64,000 bases of DNA, taken from assembly GCA_018436725.1 (NCBI GenBank), contig JAHDKT010000054.1, forward strand, positions 1 to 64,000, given 5' to 3'. Position numbers and translations under genes: made by a program. Source of the DNA: Synergistaceae bacterium (GTDB lineage: Bacteria > Synergistota > Synergistia > Synergistales > Aminobacteriaceae). The notes beneath the pieces are model-generated. The model was not told where the DNA came from. It searched no databases and was given only the letters and a program-made list of their open reading frames with translations. The first letter of the stretch is position 1. Each line of letters starts with the position of its first letter. This document shows positions 7,271 through 16,302 of this stretch, piece after piece.

Positions 7271-9172
7271 ATGCCGATGTATGAAAAAAAATACGACGTA
7301 ATCGTCGTCGGAGGAGGGCACGCGGGGTGCGAAGCGGCCCTCGCCGCAGCGCGGACGGGCGTCTCCGTCCTCCACCTCAACCTCTACCTTGACAACACCG
7401 CCCTTATGCCGTGCAACCCGTCGATAGGCGGCCCCGCGAAGGGGCACCTCGTGCGCGAGGGGAGCGCGCTCGGCGGCGAGCAGGCCGAGGCGGCGGACGC
7501 CTCCGCGATGCTCGTCCGGTGGCTGAACACCTCGAAAGGTCCCGCCGTGAGGGCGCTGCGAGCGCAGTGCGACCTTGAGGAGTACGCCCGGCACTACACG
7601 ATGAAGATAGAGACGCAGAAGAACCTCGAGGTGCGGCAGGAGACCGTGACCGACCTCTGGATCGAAGAGGGGCGGGTGCGCGGCGTCCGGACGAAGTACG
7701 GCTACGACTACGAATCGAAGGTCGTCGTGCTGGCCACCGGGACGTACCTCGGCGGCAAAGTGCACATCGGGCCGAAGAGCTTTTCGTCCGGGCCTCTCGG
7801 ACAGACGCCGGCGGTCGACCTGACCGAATCGCTGCGCGCATCCGGGCTCGAGATCCGCAGGATGCGCACGGACACGACGCCGCGGTTGCACGCGGACACG
7901 CTCGACCTTTCGTCTCTGACCTCGCAGGGGAGCGCGGACGAGCCGCTGACCTTCTCCCTCTGGGGGGAGGGGACGGTCCACGAGGGGTACTTCTGCCACC
8001 TGACGAGGAGCAACCGCCGCACGCACGACATCATCCGGGATAATCTGCACCGTTCGCCCCTTTCGATGGGGTGGATGGAGGGGAACGGGCCGCGCTACTG
8101 TCCGTCCATCGAGGACAAGGTGATCAAGTTTCCGGAGAAAGAGAGCCACCTGATTTTCCTGGAGCCCGTCTCGCGGAGCAATAAAGAGGTGTACGTCCAG
8201 AACTTCTCGACGAGTCTGCCGTTCGACGTGCAGCTTGCGATGGTCCGCTCGCTTCCGGGGTGCGAACATGCGCACGTCACCCGTCCCGGATACGCCATCG
8301 AATACGACTACGTCGTGCCGACGCAGCTTACCCCTTGGCTTGAAACGAAGGCCGTCTCGGGACTCTTCTGCGCGGGGCAGATCAACGGAACGTCCGGCTA
8401 CGAGGAGGCCGCCGCGCAGGGGCTTCTCGCGGGGATCAACGCGTCGCTGAAGGCGCGGGGGGAGGAGCCGCTCGTGCTCGGCCGGTCGGAGTCGTACATC
8501 GGCGTGCTGGTGGACGACCTGGTCACGAAGGGGACGAACGAGCCTTACCGGATGCTCACCAGCAGGTGCGAACACCGTCTGCTGCTGCGCCACGACAACG
8601 CGGACAGAAGGCTCGCTCCCATAGGGCGCGGACTCGGCCTGCTGGACGACGACCGATGGAACAGGCTGCGTACCGGGTGGAAGCGGATCGACGACGAGCT
8701 GGAACGGCTCGCGCAGATCAAGATACACCCTTCGGACGCGCTGAACAGGGAGCTGGCGGCGCTGGACTCGGCCCCTCTCTCGGAGGCCGCGTGCGCGGTC
8801 GAGCTGCTCCGGCGTCCGGGAGTGCCCTATTCGCTCGTCGAGAAGTTTTCCCCCTCTCCTGATGCGCCGAGAGGCGGGGAAGCGCTTGCGCTGGAAGTAG
8901 AGGTGAAGTACGCGGGGTACATCGAGCGGCAGGGCAGGCAGGTGGCGCGCATGGAGCGCATGGAGAACGTCACGCTCCCCGGCGACATGGACTACGGCCG
9001 AGTTCCAGGGCTGCTCGCCGAGAGCAGGCAGAAGCTCGAAACCGTCCGCCCCCGCACGCTCGGCCAGGCGGGGCGCATCTCCGGGGTGACGCCCACCGAT
9101 ATTCATCTGCTCTCGGTCTGGCTGAACGCGCTGTCGAGGAGGAAGGAACGCGGTGCGGCGACGGTGGAGTAA
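7271..9172 (+). CDS. mnmG: tRNA uridine-5-carboxymethylaminomethyl modification enzyme MnmG (GidA)
   Basis: FAD-dependent enzyme that, with MnmE, installs cmnm5 at the wobble U34 of several tRNAs. It has 633 residues, normal length. The FAD Rossmann motif VVGGGHAGCEAA is at residues 12-23. The family signature MPCNPSIGGPAKGHLVRE follows. Later come GLFCAGQINGTSGYEEAAAQ (second FAD motif) and the C-terminal YAGYIERQ segment. AAAGGA precedes the ATG at 7271. Its position after dnaA-dnaN-recF is common near bacterial origins. Its 3' end overlaps the next gene by 20 bp, which suggests translational coupling with dciA. Confidence 0.97.
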   Translation: MPMYEKKYDVIVVGGGHAGCEAALAAARTGVSVLHLNLYLDNTALMPCNPSIGGPAKGHLVREGSALGGEQAEAADASAMLVRWLNTSKGPAVRALRAQCDLEEYARHYTMKIETQKNLEVRQETVTDLWIEEGRVRGVRTKYGYDYESKVVVLATGTYLGGKVHIGPKSFSSGPLGQTPAVDLTESLRASGLEIRRMRTDTTPRLHADTLDLSSLTSQGSADEPLTFSLWGEGTVHEGYFCHLTRSNRRTHDIIRDNLHRSPLSMGWMEGNGPRYCPSIEDKVIKFPEKESHLIFLEPVSRSNKEVYVQNFSTSLPFDVQLAMVRSLPGCEHAHVTRPGYAIEYDYVVPTQLTPWLETKAVSGLFCAGQINGTSGYEEAAAQGLLAGINASLKARGEEPLVLGRSESYIGVLVDDLVTKGTNEPYRMLTSRCEHRLLLRHDNADRRLAPIGRGLGLLDDDRWNRLRTGWKRIDDELERLAQIKIHPSDALNRELAALDSAPLSEAACAVELLRRPGVPYSLVEKFSPSPDAPRGGEALALEVEVKYAGYIERQGRQVARMERMENVTLPGDMDYGRVPGLLAESRQKLETVRPRTLGQAGRISGVTPTDIHLLSVWLNALSRRKERGAATVE

Positions 9173-9635
9173 GGGTGGGCCGTCGAAGGTGGAAGGCCTG
9201 CTGCGGGGAGTCCTCCCGAGGCAGGCCGAAGAAAAGCTCGCCCTCCCCGAACTCCGGAAGGCATGGGCGGAGATCGTCGGGAGCGCGCTCGCGGCGAAGA
9301 CGTACGTCGAGGACATCGACGAGGGGGCGGTGCTGGCGAAGGCGGAAAGCCCCGCCGCGGCGAAGATGATCTCGATGCGGGCGGGGTCGCTCGCGAGGGA
9401 GCTGTCGAAGCGGACGGGGATCTCCGTGGCGTCGGTACGGGTAGTTCCGGGCAAGGCGTCGCATCGTCCCTCTCCGCGCCGAAAGGAAGAGAACATCCGT
9501 ATTATCCCGCCGAAGGAGGAGGTGGAGCGAAACTTCGAGGCCGTCAGGGAAAAGTTCTCCCCGGAGAGGGAGACGCTCGCCCGTCGTCTTGCTTCGTTGA
9601 TGGCGGTTTTTCAGAGACGGTTTCCAGGCAGGTGA
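9153..9635 (+). CDS. dciA: DUF721/DciA-family protein, probable replicative helicase loader
   Basis: 160 residues. The central segment AWAEIVGSALAAKT, then GAVLAKAESPAAAKMISMRAG, matches the DUF721 pattern (W..iVG..la..T, then a beta-strand and a helix with small residues). DciA is the ancestral loader of DnaB in bacteria that lack DnaC or DnaI, which is established knowledge of the family. The location directly behind dnaA-dnaN-recF-mnmG supports that role. The GTG start lies inside the end of mnmG. The C-terminal half is charged and probably disordered apart from a last helix. The stop is only 3 bp from the stop of the convergent kinase gene. Confidence 0.8.
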   Translation: MRRRWSKGGPSKVEGLLRGVLPRQAEEKLALPELRKAWAEIVGSALAAKTYVEDIDEGAVLAKAESPAAAKMISMRAGSLARELSKRTGISVASVRVVPGKASHRPSPRRKEENIRIIPPKEEVERNFEAVREKFSPERETLARRLASLMAVFQRRFPGR

Positions 9636-9638
9636 CGG

Positions 9639-12600
9639 TCAGCGCTCCATCTCCTTCGTCATCGCCTCGCGAACCTTCTCGAAGATGATTTCCAGTTCCT
9701 CGAAGAGCCTTCCCGCCCGCTCCGAGTTTCCGTCCTTCGCGGCGAGCTGCAGCGCCTTGGCGCACTGGCTCATCAGCGGCGCGCAGGCGTTTCCGGCCGT
9801 ACCCTTCAACGTGTGGGCCGTCTTCGCGGCCGTTTCGTAATCGCCGCTCTCCAACTGCTCTTTCAGAAGGCCGATGTCCTCGGGAATGGACTCCAGGAAG
9901 AGTTCAAGCAGTTCTTTCCCCTCCTCGCGGTCGTTGAAGAGCTTCGAGAAAAAACCCTCCGCGTCGAAAATATCGCGCTCCGCGTGACCGACGGCCGTTT
10001 CGGCGTGCGGAGAAGGGGAAACTTCCTGTCTCGTCTTCATGGGGAGCCACTTGTAGAGCAGTCCGAGCAGATCCGCCGAGGAGAACGGCTTCGGAAGGTA
10101 GTCGTCCATCCCTCTGGAGAGGCATTCGTCGCGAAAGCCCTCCACCGCGTGCGCAGTGAGCGCGACGACGGGAACCGCATGATCCAGCACTTTCGACGAC
10201 GGATCCCTGATGACGGCGGTGGCTTCGTAACCGTCCATCTCCGGCATCTGGATATCCATCAGGACAAGCCCGAAACGTTCCTTCGACAGAATCTCCACAG
10301 CCTCCCCGCCGTTCTCCGCCATCGTCGACTTATAGCCGGCTTTCGTCAGCAGAAGGCGGACGAGTTCCCGATTCACCGCGTTGTCCTCCACAACGAGCAC
10401 CGAGGAGATTGCGCTCCGCATACGGGCGGGAAGCGTTTTCCGCTCGAAATCTTTCTCGGTAGGAAGTCTCTCCGAATCCCACTTCTCCAAAGAGAGGCAG
10501 AAAGAGAACGTCGAACCCTTTCCCGGAGCGCTTTCCACGGAGAGGAACCCTCCCATCATCTCCACGAGCTGGCTCGAAATGGCCAGGCCGAGTCCGGTGC
10601 CGCCGTGTCTCCTGTTCAGGAACGCTTCTCCCTGTCTGAACGGGGAGAAGATGTCCTCGATGAGGTGTTCCGGTATTCCGGGGCCCGTATCCGCCACGGA
10701 AAAGAGAATATCGATCGTGCGTTCGCCCGGTCGAAGCACCTTCGCGGAGAGCGTGACGCTTCCTTCCTTCGTGAATTTGACCGCGTTCGATACGAGATTT
10801 ATGAGGATCTGGCGCAGCCGGACGGGATCGCCCAGCAGAAGGGGAGGAAGCGCGTCGTCCAGTCGAAGATGGAGCGGCAGCTCCTTCGATGACGCTTGGG
10901 GATCGAAAAGCTCCGCCGCTTCCTTCACAAGGGAGACGGGAGAGAAGGGGAGGATGTTCAGTTCGAACCTTCCGGCTTCGATTTTCGAGAAGTCGAGGAT
11001 ATCGTTGAGTACTCCGAGAAGATTGGAAGCGCTCGTGTGGATCATCCGGGCGAAGTTGCGCTGTTCCTCCTTCAGCTCGGTCTCCAGCAGAAGCTCAGAG
11101 AGGCCGAGAATGCCGTTCATCGGAGTGCGGATTTCATGGCTCACGTTGGCGACGAACTCCGACTTCGCCGCGCTCGCCCTCTGCGCTTGGTCCTTGGCGG
11201 CGAGGAGCGCCTCTTCGGAGATTTTCCTCTCCGTTATATCCTCGCCGACGGCCTGGAGGAACTGCACCCGACCTTCGGAGTCGAAAAACGCGCGGTTCAT
11301 CCATCGGTGCCAGCGAAGCGACCCGTCGGCGACGAAGACGCGCTCCTCGACGGTAGCTATGGGGTTCTCCATCGTCCGCGCGGCGATGGAATGACGCACG
11401 GATTCCCGGTCTTCCTCGGCAAGAAAATCGAGGAACGATTTTCCGAGAAGCTCGTCCCGCGCGACGCCGAAGCAGGCGCAGTACGCCTTGTTCGCGTAGA
11501 GAATGGTCCCGTCGGCGAGCATGGTGGAGATCATCAGCGGCATGTCCTCCGCGAGGGAGCGGAAGCGCTGTTCGCTCTCGCGGAGCGCTTCCAGAGCCTC
11601 CTTGAGCGGAGTGACGTCGACGCTGCACCCGACGATGCCGATGGTCCGCCCCTCCGCGTCGCGGAGAGGCGTCTTGATGACCTTGTGCCACTGCCTGATG
11701 CCGTCGCGCCCTCTGGCGAGCCGCTCCTCGGAGAAGATCGGCTCCCCGGTGGAGAGCACTCGGTCGTCTTCCGCCTTCGCGAGGAGAGCCGACTGGCCGC
11801 GGAGGATATCGAATACGGTCTTTCCGACGAACTCTTCCTTCGAAATACCCTTGAAATCGGCGTACGACTGGTTCACAAGCGCGTACAGCCCCTTCTCGTC
11901 CTTCAGATAGAGGTGGAGCGGCACGGCGTCGAAGATCTTCTGTTGGATGTCGAGCTGGTGCTGGATCTTGCGCTCAAGGGACTTTCTTTCGGAAATATCC
12001 TCCATATAGCCGTCGATGTGGAGCATCTTTCCTTCCGAAGAGAAGACCATCCTGTGGTGGAGCTGGACGTCGACGAACGAGCCGTCGCGTTTCCGGAAGG
12101 AGGTCTCGCGGCTGGTCCACAGGTTCGGGTGCTCCATAAGGTCTTTCAGTACGGCTTCCCTGGACTCGGAGGGGGAGTAATGAGCCTCCTTGACGGATGT
12201 TCTGTTGACGGACTCCAGAAGGTCTTCCGGAGAGTCGTAGCCGAGGATATGCGCCTGGCGTACGTTGGCCGTGAGAAGTTTTCCGTCCAGGGAGACTTGA
12301 AAGATTCCCACGGGGGCGTTCTCGAAGAGGTAGCGGAAGTAGCGCTCCTTCGCTGCGGTTTCCATGTGACGTGTTTTTACATCGGTAATGTCGCGGGTGA
12401 CTTCGAAGGCCGCGATGACGCGGTCTTTCGGACCGAAGACGGGAACCCCCCTGGTCGAAAAGTATTTATCTCGTTCTTTGGAGTACAGTTCTCTTTCGAC
12501 GATCTTCGCTGTCGCCATGGCCTCCATGACGGGGCAGTCGGGGCAGGGGGAGGAAAAGGCATGATGAAGGTGAAAGCACTCACGCCCGACGATCTCCGAA

Positions 12601-12761
12601 CGAGGGATGCCGAGAACGGATTCCATCGAGGCGGCTACCCAGAGGTAGCGCATTCCGGGATCGACCAGAGAGACTATATCCCCTAGGGAGTCGAGGAACG
12701 GCTCCAGGGAACGCACTCGTTCGACCAGCTCGTGAAGAGAGTCGGCCCGTTGCATGTTCAT
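9639..12761 (-). CDS. Multi-PAS hybrid sensor histidine kinase with receiver and HPt domains
   Basis: 1040-residue signalling protein with no transmembrane segment, so it is probably a cytosolic sensor. Order of domains (approximate residues): four PAS domains over 20-520, with PAC endings such as VTRDITDV, YMEDISERK, SVDVTPLKE and VGEDITERK; HisKA with the H-box FVANVSHEIRTPMNG, phospho-His near 542; HATPase with NLVSNAVKF, DTGPGIP and GGTGLGLAIS; receiver domain with LVLMDIQMPEMDG, phospho-Asp near 834; C-terminal HPt with AHTLKGTAGN, His near 982. The first PAS contains a Cys/His cluster (CFHLHH, then CPDCP) that could bind metal or respond to redox. No separate response regulator is next to it, so the output partner is unknown. 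GGGGGTGA precedes the ATG at 12761. Confidence 0.93.
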   Translation of the reverse strand: MNMQRADSLHELVERVRSLEPFLDSLGDIVSLVDPGMRYLWVAASMESVLGIPRSEIVGRECFHLHHAFSSPCPDCPVMEAMATAKIVERELYSKERDKYFSTRGVPVFGPKDRVIAAFEVTRDITDVKTRHMETAAKERYFRYLFENAPVGIFQVSLDGKLLTANVRQAHILGYDSPEDLLESVNRTSVKEAHYSPSESREAVLKDLMEHPNLWTSRETSFRKRDGSFVDVQLHHRMVFSSEGKMLHIDGYMEDISERKSLERKIQHQLDIQQKIFDAVPLHLYLKDEKGLYALVNQSYADFKGISKEEFVGKTVFDILRGQSALLAKAEDDRVLSTGEPIFSEERLARGRDGIRQWHKVIKTPLRDAEGRTIGIVGCSVDVTPLKEALEALRESEQRFRSLAEDMPLMISTMLADGTILYANKAYCACFGVARDELLGKSFLDFLAEEDRESVRHSIAARTMENPIATVEERVFVADGSLRWHRWMNRAFFDSEGRVQFLQAVGEDITERKISEEALLAAKDQAQRASAAKSEFVANVSHEIRTPMNGILGLSELLLETELKEEQRNFARMIHTSASNLLGVLNDILDFSKIEAGRFELNILPFSPVSLVKEAAELFDPQASSKELPLHLRLDDALPPLLLGDPVRLRQILINLVSNAVKFTKEGSVTLSAKVLRPGERTIDILFSVADTGPGIPEHLIEDIFSPFRQGEAFLNRRHGGTGLGLAISSQLVEMMGGFLSVESAPGKGSTFSFCLSLEKWDSERLPTEKDFERKTLPARMRSAISSVLVVEDNAVNRELVRLLLTKAGYKSTMAENGGEAVEILSKERFGLVLMDIQMPEMDGYEATAVIRDPSSKVLDHAVPVVALTAHAVEGFRDECLSRGMDDYLPKPFSSADLLGLLYKWLPMKTRQEVSPSPHAETAVGHAERDIFDAEGFFSKLFNDREEGKELLELFLESIPEDIGLLKEQLESGDYETAAKTAHTLKGTAGNACAPLMSQCAKALQLAAKDGNSERAGRLFEELEIIFEKVREAMTKEMER

Positions 12762-12988
12762 CCTCGTTCACCCCCTTCCACCTGCGGTTTATTCTACAGG
12801 AAAGAGAGCACGATGTGACGGTTTCATCGGAAAAGTCCGTGAAGACCGGTATCTTTCGCTCGCTTCTCTCTTCTCCTGAGGAAAAATATGTGTATTGAAT
12901 GATTGATTATCGCTGACCAATAAAGGGTGGTACAATGAACATCGCGGCGGCAGCGCGTACCTATATGAATTCCAAGGAGATGATGCTC

Positions 12989-13756
12989 ATGAAGAGTCTT
13001 CGGCGCTTTGCGCCCGCTCTGCTTTTGATCGTCCTCCTGCTTCCCGGGCGGGGGGACGCGGCGGAGGATGCGTCGGCACGGTTCGACGCGCTGGCGGAAC
13101 GCTACTTCGCCAGGATGGAGGGGCGGGAGGATGCGCGCGCGCTTCGAACCGTCCTCGAAGCCGAGGCCGCGCAGACGGGCGCGTACGAGTTATGGCGCTC
13201 CCTCTTCCGGGAGGGAGTCGCTCCGAGGCAAGGCGCGTCCAACGCGCTCGCCCTCTTGAGATCCCTCGTCGAAGAGGGGGACCCGGCGCGATTGGAAAAC
13301 GTCTCCGGTTTCTTCCTCCCGTCGTTCGTTCCGAAGCCCCTGGCGGCGGCCGATGCGGTGTACGCCTCCGCGGTTCATTTACTGCGTATGAACGACGCGG
13401 GCGCGGCGGAGCTTGCGGGAATGCTGTTCGAGAGGCTCCTTGACTCGTCGAGGGGGAAGTTCTTCTTCGTCTCGACGGCCCCCGAGGAGTACGGAGAGAT
13501 CGTACGGGAGCTGAGCGCCCGGGGCGTTCTCCCCTCCTTCGGAAGATGGCCCGGGGGAGAAACGGCGGGCCGGCTGCCGCTCGCCGCGCCGGTGCGCGGG
13601 CGAGTGCTCCGGGAACGCGCCGTCTCCGAGGGAATGGTCTTTCTGAACGGCGCCGGGCAACCCGCGCCGAACGGAATGTACGCGTGGGACAGGAAGACGG
13701 GAAGGGTTTACGATGTCGTCGATCACGAGCGAAGGTTCCTCTTGTTCGACGACTGA
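12989..13756 (+). CDS. Secreted or periplasmic protein of unknown function
   Basis: 255 residues. I do not recognise the family. The N-terminus MKSLRRFAPALLLIVLLLPG is a clear Sec signal peptide with a likely cut after DAA. The start at 12989 was chosen because AAGGAG lies 9 bp upstream and the signal peptide begins there. The ATG at 12935 would put 18 odd residues in front. The mature part is helical and rich in Ala, Arg and Glu, with a C-terminal segment (NGMYAWDRKTGRVYDVVDHE) that looks like a small beta-domain. It stands alone between the divergent kinase and the convergent M23 gene. Confidence 0.75.
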   Translation: MKSLRRFAPALLLIVLLLPGRGDAAEDASARFDALAERYFARMEGREDARALRTVLEAEAAQTGAYELWRSLFREGVAPRQGASNALALLRSLVEEGDPARLENVSGFFLPSFVPKPLAAADAVYASAVHLLRMNDAGAAELAGMLFERLLDSSRGKFFFVSTAPEEYGEIVRELSARGVLPSFGRWPGGETAGRLPLAAPVRGRVLRERAVSEGMVFLNGAGQPAPNGMYAWDRKTGRVYDVVDHERRFLLFDD

Positions 13757-13784
13757 AGCGGAGACGACGCGCAGGCGCGTCGCG

Positions 13785-13828
13785 AACGAAGAAGGCGCTC
13801 CCGAACGTTCGGGAGCGCCTTCTTCGTT
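13785..13828. terminator. Bidirectional terminator, perfect 22-bp inverted repeat
   Basis: Two 22-bp arms meet with no mismatch at 13806/13807 (core CTCCCGAACGTTCGGGAG). The outer ends are A/T-rich (AACGAAGAAGG and its complement), so each strand ends in a T-rich tail. It lies between the convergent secreted-protein gene and the M23 gene and can stop transcription from both sides. Confidence 0.85.
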
Positions 13829-13845
13829 GATCCGTGCCGTTCTCG

Positions 13846-14628
13846 TCAGCGGAAGTACTTCTCCGGGTTCACCGCCTTGCCGTTGATCAGGACGCTGAAG
13901 TGCACGTGCGTGCAGGTGGCGCGGCCGCTCCGGCCTATCTTCGCCACGGGCTGCCCCTGTCGCACGGCATCCCCTTTTTTCACCAGATTGGCGCTGTTGT
14001 GGCTGTAACGGGTCTTCGTCCCGTCGCCGTGATCGATAGTCACGGTCCGTCCGTACCCCTGGATGGTTCCGGAGAAGACGACCTTTCCCGGGCGGGAGGC
14101 CAGGATGGGTGTTCCCAAGGGAGCGGGTATGTCCACGCCGTCGTGCAGGCGTCCTCCGCGCATCCCGAAGGGGGATGTGATCCTTCCCGCCACAGGGCGG
14201 ATAAAGGGTTCCGCGGGGCGGGGCAGAGGGGCCTTCCTCGGCTCGGGGAGAGGAATTTTGATCGTCTCTTCTTTGCGTATGGAGGGAACGAGCGACTCTC
14301 CCCGCTGCCGGGCGCGGACTTCGGCCAGAGTCGCCAGCAGATCGGACTCTTTTCTCGGGACGAGAATTTTCTCTCCCGTCTTCAGAGGTTCCTCGCGCGA
14401 GGAGAGTTCGTTGGCCCGCTCGACGGTCTTCGTCGAGACGTCGTACTTCGCGGCGATGGCGGCGGTTGTCTCCCCGCGGCGGACCGAGTGTTCGACCCAC
14501 GGAAGCTCGTGGGCGAATGCCGAAAACGGCAAGAAGAGGAAAACGACGGAAAAAAGCAGGGCAAGGCACTGACGGTTCGACGGACGGTGCGCAGAACCCT
14601 TGGACGCGACTCCGAGGATAGAGGGCAT
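13846..14628 (-). CDS. LysM-domain M23 metallopeptidase (murein hydrolase or activator)
   Basis: 260-residue exported peptidoglycan endopeptidase-like protein. After a signal anchor (hydrophobic LALLFSVVFLFLPFSAFA) comes a LysM domain (HSVRRGETTAAIAAKYDVS to EKILVPRKE), a Pro-rich linker, and a C-terminal lysostaphin-like M23 domain starting VAGRITSPFGMR. Zinc and catalytic residues are visible in GRLHDGVDIPAPLG (His, Asp), in RYSH and in the H-x-H of CTHVHFSV, so the site looks intact. Catalytically intact members cut peptide crossbridges, and degenerate ones activate amidases. GGAGG precedes the ATG at 14628. It is transcribed alone towards the shared terminator. Confidence 0.92.
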   Translation of the reverse strand: MPSILGVASKGSAHRPSNRQCLALLFSVVFLFLPFSAFAHELPWVEHSVRRGETTAAIAAKYDVSTKTVERANELSSREEPLKTGEKILVPRKESDLLATLAEVRARQRGESLVPSIRKEETIKIPLPEPRKAPLPRPAEPFIRPVAGRITSPFGMRGGRLHDGVDIPAPLGTPILASRPGKVVFSGTIQGYGRTVTIDHGDGTKTRYSHNSANLVKKGDAVRQGQPVAKIGRSGRATCTHVHFSVLINGKAVNPEKYFR

Positions 14629-14937
14629 GCGGTGTTCCTCCTGAACGTAGTATGTGTCTCCGCTGTATGATACATGAAATATGCAGGTTGCGGACGGTAG
14701 AATTACTGAGAACGCACGGACGGAGGAAGAGCGGATATTCCTCGCGGTTCTCCCTTTTTCGCTTCCGACCTGGGATCGAGCCTCATCGACGCCTCGTTCG
14801 CGCTCGAGAAAACACCGCTCCTCGCCATCTTTATGGAATGGCGGACGTCATTTCCCCCTCTCTCCGTTCGAGGGCGCTCTCTCTGCCGTTTGAAGACGAT
14901 ATTTTCCCTGCCTCGTCGCAAGGTCCGGCGAAAGTAC

Positions 14938-14966
14938 TTGACAGTGACTGTTCTATGTGGTTAAAA
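14938..14966 (+). promoter_or_regulatory. Sigma-70-type promoter for the HDOD gene
   Basis: TTGACA at 14938-14943, a 17-bp spacer and TTAAAA at 14961-14966. The rest of the 402-bp gap 14629-15030 has no gene that I can support. The roughly 60-nt leader contains a perfect stem GAAGAC/GTCTTC (14968-14984) and an imperfect stem around 14994-15015, just before the G-rich ribosome-binding site (15021-15026). No known riboswitch was recognised. Confidence 0.65.
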
Positions 14967-15030
14967 GGAAGACGATGTGTCTTCGTATTCACTCTCTCCC
15001 TTCTAAAAGGGGAGAATTCCGGGGGGTTGC

Positions 15031-16302
15031 ATGGGAACTGTTTCCATCACTCAACTGAAATCCGGAATGATTCTGTCGGCGGACCTGATCGCCCCGAACG
15101 GGCGGTTTATTCTGCCTAGAGGCGCATGTCTGACCTCCAGGAACATCATGAGCCTGAAGATATGGGGCGTCGCCGAGGTCTCGGTCTCGGACCGTTCCGA
15201 TCCGCCGCGGGAGGACGGGGATGAATTCCTGTACTCCACTTCCGTGATGGAAGAGGCCAATGACATAGTCCTTCGCATCTTCGGCGGCGTTCCCCCGGAG
15301 TGCGGCGCCATGGAGGAGATCCATCGCGTGGCGATTCGCGAAGCCGCAAGAAGTCTGACCGAGAACGAGGCCGGCCACTCCGGTTTTTTTCGCTCGGAGA
15401 ACGCTCCGCTCTCCGAGGCGTCTCTTCCGAAGCCCTCTTTGGAGCAGCTCGCGGCGGCCGAGGTTCGTTTCGTCTCCTTCCCCGACGTTTACTTCCGCAT
15501 ATCGGAAGCCCTGCAATCGCCGAAGAGTTCCATCACCCACGTCGCCGACCTCATCAGCAAGGACACCGCGCTTACCGCCACGCTTCTGAAGCTGGCGAAC
15601 AGCGCCATCTACGGAGTACCGGCGAAGGTGGACTCCATTCAGCGCGCCGCCGCGCTCATAGGCGGCAAGGCCCTCTCCATTCTCGCCCTCGGAGTCTCCG
15701 CGGTGCAAACCTTCAACAGCATTCCCTCCGACTGGGTGAACATGGAGTCCTTCTGGAGACACTCCGTCGCGGTGGCGGTTCTCGGGCAGATCATCTCGTC
15801 GAGAAAGCACTCCCGCATCATCGAAAGGATGTTCGTGGGAGGCATACTTCACGATATAGGCAGGCTCGTCCTTTTGCGGCACGTTCCGTCCGTCATGAAC
15901 AGAGCGATAGCCGCGGCGGCGGCCGAGAAAATACCCCTTGTGGATATGGAACGGCGAATACTCGGCTTCGACCACGGAGAACTCGGAGGAACCATCCTCG
16001 AGCGGTGGGGTTTCCCCCGCGAACTTACCGATCTAGTGCGTTTTCATCACTCCCCGGGGGAGGAGACGAACTCCTTCCCGGCGGCGGCGCTCTCCATGGC
16101 GGACACGCTCGCGGCGGCGCTGCGGCAGGGGAGCAGCGGCTCTCCGCACCCACCGAGTATCTCCGACGAGGTCTGGAAAATGACCGACCTCTCTCCGGGC
16201 GCTCTGGACTCCGTGGTGCGTCAGGCCCGACGGCAGATTGCGGAGATATACAGCCTTTTCAAAGGCGGCGATGACGATGGAAAAACAGGTGCTCACTCTT
16301 GA
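15031..16302 (+). CDS. HDOD-domain signalling protein
   Basis: 423 residues. Residues 1-60 form a small N-terminal module (TQLKSGMILSADLIAPNG, similar to the leader found on HD-GYP and HDOD proteins). An HDOD domain starts near residue 140, with ISKDTALTATLLKLANSAIYG (the typical helix), LGVSAVQTF and LHDIGRLVLLRH near residue 275. HDOD proteins are HD-fold regulators that mostly lack hydrolase activity and act in two-component and cyclic-di-GMP signalling. Here H-D is present but the full metal set is not evident. The next gene overlaps its 3' end and encodes a true HD-GYP protein, so the pair probably works in one pathway. Confidence 0.85.
   Translation: MGTVSITQLKSGMILSADLIAPNGRFILPRGACLTSRNIMSLKIWGVAEVSVSDRSDPPREDGDEFLYSTSVMEEANDIVLRIFGGVPPECGAMEEIHRVAIREAARSLTENEAGHSGFFRSENAPLSEASLPKPSLEQLAAAEVRFVSFPDVYFRISEALQSPKSSITHVADLISKDTALTATLLKLANSAIYGVPAKVDSIQRAAALIGGKALSILALGVSAVQTFNSIPSDWVNMESFWRHSVAVAVLGQIISSRKHSRIIERMFVGGILHDIGRLVLLRHVPSVMNRAIAAAAAEKIPLVDMERRILGFDHGELGGTILERWGFPRELTDLVRFHHSPGEETNSFPAAALSMADTLAAALRQGSSGSPHPPSISDEVWKMTDLSPGALDSVVRQARRQIAEIYSLFKGGDDDGKTGAHS

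Noticed and set aside
14967-15026. Cyclic-di-GMP riboswitch before the HDOD gene
   Set aside because: The leader has hairpins, but the conserved GEMM core sequences are not present and the leader is too short.
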